Assembly: GCA_009746045.1 (NCBI GenBank)
Contig: RPFO01000065.1
Location: 9,325,128-9,389,127 of the forward strand
Source: Mesostigma viride
Taxonomy: Eukaryota; Streptophyta; Mesostigmatophyceae; Mesostigmatales; Mesostigmataceae
Reading direction: 5' to 3'
Length of the DNA stretch: 64,000 nucleotides
Of the stretch, positions 55,401 through 64,000 are shown piece by piece (the first letter of the stretch is position 1; every line of letters begins with the position of its first letter). A program made the position numbers and the translations under genes. The notes below the pieces were generated by a model, which saw only the letters and a program-made list of their open reading frames with translations, ran no database searches and was not told where the DNA came from.

Positions 55401-57312
55401 CCTCATCATCCCCTTCCTCCTCCTCCTCCTCCTCCTCCGGTTCTGGCTCTGCTTCCTCCTCGGCCTCCTCCTCCTCTTCCTCCTCGCCCTCGTCGCCCTC
55501 GCGCCGCACCTTGCGCGGCTTGGGCGGCTTGGGCTCGTCTTCGGCCAGGTTGGCCACGTACACGTTGGCAGCGCCTGTCACGCACACGCGGCCAGGATGC
55601 CAAATGTGAGGACAATAATAGTAAGAAAAGTAAGGGTATAGAAGCAAAGAGAATAGGATTAATCCTGACAAGAACATAACCATATGAATAAAATTTATGA
55701 AGAAACAACAAGAAAAAAAACGACGCAAGAATCCAAGTTTACCGATACATGGATAGTGAAGGGATTGACGAGACGGCGAGGCATGAAACCACTTCCACAT
55801 CGTGGTCAGTGTTGACAAGCTGTTGATAGCTTGTCTCCATGACCTCCCAAAGAAGGTGCGTGCGTAGGTTGCTGATGGAAGGGTAAGCTACCCAAAGGCA
55901 GGCTGGCCCATAAGGGTATGTGAGCCATGTGGGTTATACTGGGGATGGATACGCGCTACTAAGGCGATGTCATCCGCCTCACAGCGGTCGCGGCCACCAT
56001 GCAGAACTGCCAAAATGCAGAAAGGTGGGGCGGGCATTCAAGTGCACACACTGCGCAATGCCTATCAGTACTATGGTACCCGTGCTACGCCAGTGTGCGT
56101 ATGTGCATATGATAAAATCAAAGTGATTGTGTGCTCTTTGGTCGCAGATGGGAGATTCGAGGCTAGAGAAAGAAACTAAAGCCAGCGACGGCCAAGCACA
56201 GAGTCCTGCACCCTCTTTACATGTACCATTTACTTCACCTCCTTACTCTGGGTTTTACAGGGCAACAGCACATCGTCGTCAGAAAGCAACAAACGTGAAA
56301 ACGCTAGCTGCCCAAATCTGAGATTCCAGATAGCACATGCCTTGACAAGGCATGTCTGGGACAAGTGCCCCCCAGTAGTTCTCTCGATCTGTTCAACCGT
56401 GGCTACTGCCGGCTACTGAGGGGGTGTTAATGGATACCTCTATGCTTCATGGACATCAAACCCAATTATATATTTCCATCTGCCATGACAGAGAGAATGC
56501 TTGCATGATGCCGCTATGCATGCTGACAGCCAGAGTTACGAACTGGTGACACCATCATGCCACAGAATGAGGAAACTATATCAGACTTCGATCCGAAATT
56601 AGGTTCTAAGGAGAACGTGGACAGAAATAGACTTGGGGATAGCAGATTTACTGCGACTCTTGGCCATCGATCCAAGTCCTGGCAGGCGTGAACGACCTAG
56701 GTAACTGTATTCGAGGGAATTCTCGGCAAATTAAGATCAATTTCTCCGCAGCCTTCCAAAAGAGGCACGTGACTCATTCAGCAACGGCAAGAATAATAGC
56801 TGGGTTAGCCCGACCAGCCGTTCAGCCAGGTACATCGTATAAGTCTCTGATTTGCACAAGATTTCCATTCCGAAATAGCCTACACCCGTAAAACCAAATT
56901 TTCCCCTATTATAGAAACTTGCTTTTACCGTATCTATAGCAAGTGTTTCTGCAAACGTACCTGTGTTCTTTAGGCAGGCTGTGACGGCAGCATTCCACAA
57001 ATCCCAGGGTTCCGTGTTGATCGCCCGCAAAGCCTGCAATGCCTCCTTTCGTTTAGCTAGTTCCTTAGCAACTTCCTGGCTGGCCGCAAGCTCTGCCGCC
57101 TCCGCCGTTTTTTCCCCAGCCAATCTCTCTGCCTTTTCGACAGCTACGTCTTTTTCAATCTGTGCATTTTCTACATATTTCTTCAACCAATGGCCGAGGT
57201 ACTCGACAGGATCTAAGGGTTGGGCAACCACCACCGCCGCACATCCCTTTGCCACCGCTTCCCCCACTGTCTCATGAAGATATTTTGCGTCCATGGAAGT
57301 CATTCCGGCCAT
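49429..57312 (-). CDS. DPY-30/GAF protein with dynein-stalk-like region, candidate radial spoke protein 2 homologue (9 exons)
   Basis: Exons on the minus strand: 57312-56961, 55574-55285, 54578-54435, 53949-53392, 52556-52491, 51919-51833, 51200-51129, 50282-50151, 49608-49429 (TAG). All joins are GT..AG and keep one frame, 626 residues; an in-frame TAG at 57321-57319 fixes the start. Residues 11-46 are a DPY-30 motif (YLHETVGEAV..QPLDPVEYLGHWLKKY). A GAF domain follows (FLKN-like start, VPNALYREGMHFFKGVPRLG, VGFLCADTL, FTAEDREFIQEVAGI), split by a Glu-rich insert in exon 2. Exon 4 adds a second Glu/Lys tract. Exons 5-7 encode INNLKQLTRSPKNTFAVIK, YSTWKLARRLLDESFF and RLTSWDPETMLGDDKW, resembling dynein stalk or related axonemal segments. 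The end is an Ala/Glu coiled coil. DPY-30 plus GAF is the known make-up of Chlamydomonas RSP2, so a flagellar role is likely. The acceptor of exon 4 is the least certain join. Confidence 0.8.
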
Positions 57313-57321
57313 GGCTGCCTA

Positions 57322-58150
57322 TTTCGCAGAAACCTCCTGGCCTTGCCGAAAATTATCCTGGTTAAGTATCTTGCAAATTGCGTTTATTTTTAGGAGCGAT
57401 ACGATCGATTCTTGTTTCCTGCGGCAAAAATATGGCTCGTCATAGAACAGCTCTTACATCATGCAAGCGAAATTACTACGTTTTACTTCTTCAGTTCCGG
57501 CTTATTGCACTAGCTCCATAGCTGTTGCCTTGGCTGTTGCTGCAATATTCGTCCCCTGCCTGGTTTGTTCAAGCTGATGGCCAACGCCCGAAATCTAATA
57601 ATACCTGCAGCGCTGGGTGGTCACGGAAGCGGGGCCCGCTGCACGCGGCGCGGTGAACGGGGCGACGGGCACGGTCGCATTCCTTCTCCGTGGCGAATGA
57701 CAGAATCAATGCTTGCCTACACTGATTGCTTTGCTTTGACAGGCTACGGTACGCGCTTTTTGTCCACGTGTCGCCGGGGTTGGGGTGAGTTTTTCAGTCT
57801 GCACGTGGTCTGCAGGATGACAGCTTGTGGAATGTTGAGACGTGTTGCATGCAATAATTAATGCAACCCTTATTGCATCACGTTGCCGGCAAACAGCCGC
57901 GCGCGGGATAACGGTATCAGTGGCTGTCGATATCAACTGGTTCAGTTGGTCATGTCAAGTCCTCCAGAGCGGCGTCAGATTTCTCAAGCAACTGCAGTGT
58001 GCGCAAATCAGGTGGTGCCACGAGCTTACGAAAGGGCCGGGCGAGGGGAATCGCAGGCGGGTGCGGGCGGTGACGATGCGATGATCGGAGCGCACCAGGG
58101 GGATCACGTGCGAGCGAGCAGCTAGTACTGATCCTTGATGACGCTTGCGC
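57322..58150. other. Upstream region of the DPY-30/GAF gene
   Basis: Should contain the promoter of the minus-strand gene. No coding region is recognised; the right part (from about 57960) may be decayed LINE sequence. Confidence 0.4.
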
Positions 58151-58166
58151 ATTACAACATATTAGT

Positions 58167-58830
58167 CTATATGCTGCATTCAGTGCCAGTTGGCGAGGTG
58201 TGTGTGACCAAAGCATCTGGACTATGTGGAAAGCGGGTGTTGGCAGTTACCAAATCGCATGTCGTAAGCAAATCAGCAAAAAGTTCAGTGTTGGCATTGG
58301 AGACCGTACCGTTGGGGGCGTGCTGACATCTACCAGTACCCGGTGGTAGCCTGGCGTTGGCGTCCGGTAGCAGAGCGAGGTAGTTGCGACCAGGGGTGCC
58401 GTTTGCCAGGTTCTCGAGCGCAGCAAAGAAGTCCTTGCGATCTTGTTCAGGGTGGCCGGAGTGGGGTGCGTAACCGACGCCCACCGTCAGGGCGTAGGTC
58501 GAGTAGCCCTCCACCGAATGAAAAGTGGCCACGAGGAGGCGAGCGTTGACCAGGCAGGGTTCGCCCATGTGTCGTACGGCGAGCGCCGGGGAGCAGAGGA
58601 AACCGACGCCCCCGTTCCCGGTGCCGTCGCCGCCTCCGTAATAAAACCGCCAGCCGTCGATGTCGTCAGCAGCAAGGGCAGTCGGTCCGCGGGCCGATGC
58701 AATGCGCCTGTGTTCTTGGATTCCCAGGATGGCGACGTTATTGTCGATGCAGAAACCAATAAGACTGGAGACTCGATGGCATTGACAGTCGTCGCTGCGC
58801 AGGCATTGACAGCGGTCAGCGTCGGGCTGG
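58167..58830 (-). pseudogene. LINE ORF2 start: APE-type endonuclease, N-terminal half
   Basis: A single minus-strand frame reads SSLIGFCIDNNVAILGIQEH (catalytic Glu), DGWRFYYGGGDGTGNGGVGF, VGVGYAPHSGHPEQDRKDFF and YLALLPDANARLPPG. It stops at 58167 before the SDH motif, so it is 3'-truncated. It is homologous to the copy at 38288-40090. Together with the ORF1 upstream (59500-61053) it forms one LINE interrupted by the 255-bp element at 58908-59162. Confidence 0.8.
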
Positions 58831-58907
58831 AGCGTGCGGGGGTAGCTTGAAGGTGGCGATGACCAATGGCGCGCGTTGACAGAAAAGCGGGGTGCAGGCG
58901 GGGGCGG

Positions 58908-59162
58908 GAGTTGTAAAGAATTACAAATGATGCTCGGCAGGGCTCGGAAAAATATTGTCGGAACGACACATTTTGGCCAGCGACATGAGTCACGCCGGAT
59001 TCAATGTCCGCATCCAGGTAATCAATTACCATCACGTGCGGCAAACTGATATATTGCATAACAGAAAACCGGGATTGAATAATGCATACATTTATTTCAA
59101 TGTGTCGTTCCGACAGTATTTTTCCGAGCCCTGCCCAACATCATTTGTAATTCTTTACAACT
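58908..59162. mobile_element. MITE with 63-bp inverted termini and 10-bp target duplication
   Basis: Left terminus 58909-58971 begins AGTTGTAAAGAATTACAAAT; right terminus 59100-59162 is its reverse complement with about three mismatches. The 10-bp GCGGGGGCGG occurs at 58898-58907 and 59163-59172. Long inverted termini and a 9-10 bp duplication point to a Mutator-like (MULE) non-autonomous element. It is inserted in a LINE. Confidence 0.8.
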
Positions 59163-59499
59163 GCGGGGGCGGTCCGAGGTGGAGCAGGGTGGTGATGGGG
59201 CCGGTGGGGGTGGAGGTGGTGGGGTAGGGGGGGCGGGTTGAGGACTTGCGCTAATTTCAATCACCGTTTCGATTCTTCCTGCCAACAGCGTCGAGGCGAT
59301 GCCGACGGTTGGCTCGGGTGGCCAGGTAGAATGAGTCTGCGGCTGTACGCATAAGAAATGCGTGCAGTCTGAGGAGGTTTCAGAGGCGGCCGCGCGAGGC
59401 GGGGCGAACCTGGCTCTTTGACAGCCCGAGGGCTGCGAAGGCAAAGGGGCGGGAAGGGAGTCAGGCAGATCCCACTGCTAGAGCCGCGGAGCCGCGGGG

Positions 59500-61053
59500 C
59501 CGCGAGCGTCGTCATTGATAGGTGATAAGGGCTCGCAGCGCGGGCTCCGGCTCGGGTGCAAAGCGAACGAATTTATTAGGGGGACGGCCAAGCCGGGCAG
59601 CCATACCTGAGCCGAAGTTGCCCCGGCGGATCCCCACACGTGCTGGGGAGCAGGTGACCGTCGATGCCGGTGGCGATGGCGGTGACGGCGGGGGCCGAGC
59701 AGGGGGCTGGGGCGCTGGCACGGCGGTATCCATGGGGGTCGCCGTCATTGGAGGAAGGTCCTGGCCGTTAATTAATGCGGACGATGAAGACGCCATTAAA
59801 GAGGCGGGCATAGATAGATGCTGCACCGTTGTTGCGGGTTGGCCTGCTTGGTGGTTGCGGGTTGGCGTGCCTGGTGGACCTCCGGCTGGTTCAGGGCGGC
59901 AGCCCGGGCCTCAAGCTGCTCCAGGGTATAGTAATCGTCCATGCTCTGTTGGGTATTGTGTAGGTTCCGGCGGGCCTTCTGCACCTGCAGTTTGTCCTCC
60001 TTGCGGTGGAGTTCCACCAAGACGGGGGCGGTGGGGCCGCCGAGCCGGCGACCCCGGCGTGCCGTTTTAATGACGACGCTTTGGGCCACGCCGAGCTTCC
60101 CCAGGAAGGGGTCGCCCCGGAGGTAGGTGCCCAGGCATGCATCGTTGACGTTCGAGGGGACGCCACGTACCACAATACTGCATGAGCTAATGGGTTCGTG
60201 CATAGCATCCCGTGTGCTGGCCTTGATGGCTGTTTTGATTTCGTTTATGAGCTCCGTAGGGTTCTGAAGCGTGGCGGCATACTGTAGGTGGTCGATCTTG
60301 CCGCAGGGGTTATGGAGGCGGCAAGTTGTTGCTGGAGCTGGTGGAGGAGCTGCTGCTGCTGCTGCAGTCCTGCTGCAAGGTGGGTGATGGCGGAGTGGAT
60401 GGAGGTGTCGGCGTGGGTGGAATGGGCGTGGTGGGTGGCGAGGTGGTCGTGGACAGGGTTGAGGGCAGCGTTGAGGAGGCGGAGGGGAGGTGATCGAGGC
60501 AGGTATCGGCGACTTGCCTGGCGGTGATGTCGATGGCGGCAGCAACAGTGGGGTCGGCTCCCTGGTCCAGATCGAGAGGCCACGACAAAGCGCTCAAGGG
60601 CGCTGTCGGAATTAAAGACGGGAGCACATCCACCAGACTGCGAGGCAGAGGTCGGTGTCGTCGGGGTTGTCGTGTCCAGAGAAAGTCCGACAGGTGGTGG
60701 GTACATAACCTGTTGGTTGCAGTCCCGGATCTTGCACTTTTTCTCGGCAGCCAGTTGCAGGATCATTGGTGAGGGCGGCAGCTCGGGACAGGCGCATGAT
60801 GGCGTTAAGGCCTGGCCGTTTGCCAGGTAAAAACTCGGCAGCTTCCTCGGCAGAAAAGGCCTCGATCCTCGCGGGTATCCATGGCAGGGTCGCTGTTCGG
60901 CGGAGCGGTGGAGTGGAGCGGCTGGATGCTGACAGTGGCGTCCGGCATAGCGTGCAAGGGGGGTTCCAATGACGCCATGGCTTCATCAGCGAGTTGTTGC
61001 AGGGCCGCGGACGCTTGTGATTGTTGGGATGAGTCGTAGTCGTATTCCGCCAT
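59500..61053 (-). pseudogene. LINE ORF1 with RRM-like domain, frameshifted
   Basis: ATG at 61053 starts MAEYDYDSSQQSQASAALQQ. After frame changes a Pro-rich region (60545-60310) leads into CSIVVRGVPSNVNDACLGTY, FLGKLGVAQSVVIKTARRGR and APVLVELHRKEDKLQVQKAR, then MDDYYTLEQLEARAAALNQP. The layout (low-complexity N-part, RRM, basic C-part) matches ORF1p of L1-like elements. A later Pro-rich frame (59826-59512) with LGRPPNKFVRFAPEPEP may be its C-terminus. Confidence 0.65.
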
Positions 61054-61128
61054 ATCGAGCTGAAAAACAGCGATATTTGCTGGGCAGGGCGGTGCCGGTA
61101 TCTTCGGAAATATTGGGCGATAGCTGCA

Positions 61129-61168
61129 GAAAATTATATCAGCGTGTTTGTCTTCAAAAGACGAGTCT
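61129..61168 (-). promoter_or_regulatory. Conserved LINE 5' block, third copy
   Basis: On the minus strand CGTCTTTTGAAGAC then AAACACGCTGATATAATTTTC, about 75 bases before the ORF1 ATG. Same arrangement as the two family A copies although the ORF1 proteins are diverged. Confidence 0.5.
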
Positions 61169-61199
61169 AATGCAACCAACCCGATGAAATTTCATGGCC

Positions 61200-61625
61200 G
61201 GAGTCAAAAGTTATAAGCATTCTCGTATATTGCATTCCGTCACCGCATTTTCACGTCCACTGCTACGTGCTCCTCCTGCTCGAAAGGTGGTGCCGACATG
61301 GCACCGACCTTCGAGAAGCTACGAAAAGACATATACAAGATTCTGTATGACTAAATGGACCGACCCGGCCCTTAGTAGAAGACCTTGTACCGTAACGAAT
61401 GACAAGAAGAGAAAGTAAAGCAAAAAATAAAAAGAAAACGAGGCGGGGGGTGGAAACCCCTTGCAACAAAGAGAAAAAACTAGTGTGTGAAGTGTGAGTG
61501 TGTAACGCATATCCCTGAGTTCTAAGGAGCGCATATGGTTTTTAATACATTCTGAGCTACAACCTGCCGGGTGGGGCAATGTAAACTGCGACCTACGTCC
61601 TCTACTAGCGCCGTGTATGGCTCAG
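61200..61625. other. Spacer, nothing recognised
   Basis: AT-rich, no domain-bearing frame. Confidence 0.5.
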
Positions 61626-61985
61626 AATTAATTAATTGTAAATGAAACACGTGCTCCCATTGGGGAGTCACAGAGCACCAAAGTGCTTTAAATCCCTATT
61701 ATTATGTGTGTGCACAACGGGGAGGGCAGGGCCCTTCTTCCTTCATGCCAGTGGCATGCCACAGGGTGCACAATCGGACCCGCGAAACGGTCCGGCATGC
61801 CCTGTGGGTGCAATAAGACCCGTGTGAGCATTGCATGGCTGTGCACGCATGGTGGCGTGCATGAGCGAACGTGCGGTGCAAGGCGGGGCATAGCTATATG
61901 CTGGCAGTGGGGCAACTATAGATCAATCGGCTATGTACAGTGGACTGTAGAGCAACTACTGAGGCTAGGCCGTCTACCGTGCATT
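61626..61985 (-). mobile_element. LINE 3' tail fragment (family T)
   Basis: Minus-strand counterpart of 21205-21430, somewhat longer at its 5' side. Ends in GACTCCCCAATGGGAGCACG stem-loop and an AATTAATTAATT tail at 61626-61637. Confidence 0.7.
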
Positions 61986-61989
61986 ATGG

Positions 61990-64000
61990 CTTAGCATTAA
62001 TTAATTAATTAATAGACACGTGATTGCGTCACGTGAGCATAAGTCCTCAGTGGGAGGGGAACATGGGATGGAATGGATGGTATAAGCTATCTAGGTCCTA
62101 GTTACAGGGGTGTGGGCACCGCGGCCCGAATCGCTATGAATGCCATACTTGGTCACACGCGGAGCCCCCACAGGCTTGGGGGTGGTCTCCTTCATCACTA
62201 CTTGCCATCTATCCTTGCGCACCATCTGCCTCCATATTACAGACAAACCAGGAGGCTGCCCGGGGGTGAGCCCGTCACGTCTAGTGTAGCACATGTCCAT
62301 GCCGAGTCTATCACGAAAAGTCCACGGGTGGCGGCCCTGCCGCGCGCGGCCGGGGGCACGCCAGGTGAGGACATATCGCCCAGGCTGGGCGGGCTTGGTG
62401 CCAGCTAGTCTATCTGATGTATCTACCTGATCTGTGCGGGCCAGGTGCCCGGCTAGGCCCAGGCGCCTGTGCCTAATAATGTGGGAAACATAGGGCAAAT
62501 CAGCGTACAAATCCTCATTACTAATGTGCAAACCAAAGGGGATGTTAAGGGCCTTGCGCAGCATCTTGGTGACGGCGCCGTCGAGTCGTTGCTCCAGCTC
62601 CTGCATCAGTGTCCACGTCTCGGCGCCGTAGGTCAGGATCGTCAGAATGACGACCTTGAAGAGGTCACGCTTGACGATCCGGGGTAGGGCGGGGTTGCTC
62701 CACCAGCGGCGGTGGTCATGGAGGTGCGCCCACGCCATGCCGATCCGTGTCGTCATGTCGTCCTCGCAGTCAGGAAGCCAACTGCCGAGCAGCTTGAAGC
62801 GGCCTGAAGTAGGGTAGTTGACCTCGGCATCGTCTAAGAGGCGGAGTGTGGGTGGGGGCCCTGCCATGCCGAGGGCCAGGGCCTCCGTTTTGGGGCTGAT
62901 TTCTAGACCAACCGCCCGAGCCTCGAGCGCCAGGCAGTCCAGCCAAAGTTGGGCAGACTCCGGCTTCTCGATGAGCGTGATGTCGTCGGCATAAATGAGG
63001 TCAGCTAGTAAATTCTGCTTGTTAGTCGGCCCCCCTTCCCCAAGCTCGTTCGTGATCGCTAGGCCAGGGGCACGGCCTGCAATGCTAGCAAAGCGAGCAC
63101 GTGCCTGGCGCATAACATAATCCACTACAATAATAAACAGGTACGGCGACAGGACGCAACCCTGCCAGACGCCGGTCTGCAGTGGGCAGGGCGGGGTATG
63201 CCGTGCTGAGTGCGCACCGAAGTGGTGGACCCCTCATACAGCGTGCGGATGACGGTAATCAGGGGAGTGGGGACGCGAGCGCGAGCAAGTACAGCCCATA
63301 GAGCGTCCCAGAGGACAGAATCAAAAGCCTTGATGAAGTCGACGAAGATCAGGATGGCGGGAAACTCACCAGGTTGCAGGAGAGCGATTTCCTCGAAGAG
63401 GCGACGCGCGACGAAGATGGCCATGACGGTGTTGCGCCCAGGACGGAAGCCCATTTGACTTTCCCCAAGGTGACAGTCGAGAGCAGAACGAAGGCGGTTG
63501 AGGATCATGCGCATGAACAACTTAAGTGCGGCGCTCTGGATGCAGACTCCTCTGTAGTTGGCGGGGTCGTCAGGGGAACCTTTGTTTTTGTACAGCATAA
63601 TACGGTAGCTGTGCTGCCACTCAGGAATCGGCGGCGCGTCGGCAAGCAGGATCCGGTTGCAGACGTCAAGCAGGAACCCCGTGAGCGCCGTCAGCTTAAT
63701 CACCGGGGCTGGGAGCTGGTCAGGTCCAACGGCAGCATAGAAGCGGAGTTGCTTGGCGGCGGTGCTCAGCTCGAGCTCGGTGAACGGCGGGAGCTCGTTG
63801 GGGTGGGCCAGGGGTTCCGTCAGGGCTGGGTACGTGTAGTCCTGCTCAGCGGCGGGCGGCGTGGGCGGCGCAGGGACGTCCGCCGGTGCTACTGCCAGGC
63901 GTGCGGCCGCCAGAGGGCCAAGCGGCGGAGGCGGCGGGGGGGCGCCGAGCAGCCGGGACTGGGAGGAATACCACTGGTTGAGCTGCTGCTGCGGTGAGCC
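61990..64000 (-). mobile_element. Near-intact LINE (family C), RT and 3' end, continues off window
   Basis: The RT frame runs from the right edge to about 63190: FCNRIL-like DVCNRILLADAPPIPEWQHS, SAALKLFMRMILNRLRSALD, ESQMGFRPGRNTVMAIF and FVDFIKAFDSVLWDALW. One frameshift near 63190 separates it from a 344-codon frame with catalytic LIYADDITLIE (62978-63010), LDCLALEARAVGLEIS, GSWLPDCEDDMTTRIGMAW, TILTYGAETWTL, YVLTWRAPGRARQGRHPW and the stop at 62091. The 3' end has a TCACGTGA-CGCAA-TCACGTG stem-loop and a TTAA-type tail (61992-62010). Upstream of RT a Pro-rich linker is visible to 64000; endonuclease and ORF1 would lie outside. Only one disruption is seen, so this copy is young. Confidence 0.88.

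Overview
The window looks like nuclear DNA of a green alga, probably a flagellated chlorophyte or charophyte. The reasons are GC-rich coding with low-complexity tracts, a spliced gene of flagellar type with consensus GT..AG introns, and a dense load of eukaryotic retroelements. Nothing prokaryotic was seen. The organism is inferred, not proven.

Layout. (1) 1-6378, minus strand: one uninterrupted frame of 2126 codons encoding a tyrosyl-DNA phosphodiesterase 1 (TDP1)-type enzyme. It has both HKD catalytic motifs, a WWE-like domain upstream and very large low-complexity insertions; the last C-terminal residues lie off the left edge. (2) 6385-25980: mostly transposon graveyard, with a MULE-type transposase exon, several LINE pieces on both strands, a piggyBac-like non-autonomous element, small inverted-repeat elements and minisatellites. 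(3) 25988-33660, plus strand: a decayed Ty3/gypsy-type retroelement with a C5-cytosine DNA methyltransferase domain between protease and reverse transcriptase. (4) 34259-37760, plus strand: a second decayed retroelement (gag, RT, RNase H of DIRS/PAT style) ending in an NPGP motif. (5) 38288-48830: LINE endonuclease and ORF1 remnants, and an isolated PHD-finger exon flanked by 29-bp direct repeats. (6) 49429-57312, minus strand: a nine-exon gene reconstructed here (626 aa) with DPY-30 motif, GAF domain, acidic tracts and a dynein-stalk-like segment, a candidate axonemal protein resembling radial spoke protein 2. (7) 58150-64000, minus strand: LINEs again, one carrying a 255-bp inverted-repeat element with a 10-bp target duplication, and one nearly intact LINE RT running off the right edge.

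The LINE copies fall into a few families that share features: a conserved 5' block (hairpin followed by TGATATAATTTTC) upstream of ORF1, an ORF1 protein with a C-terminal RRM-like domain, an APE-type endonuclease, a YADD/YVDD RT, and a 3' end made of a short stem-loop followed by AT-rich tandem tails (TTAA, AATTC or AATTT). Only two host genes are well supported (TDP1-like and DPY-30/GAF). Two further host exons are weak candidates. The most interesting items are the methyltransferase-carrying retrotransposon, the WWE-TDP1 giant ORF, and a 26-bp LINE insertion with a perfect target duplication.
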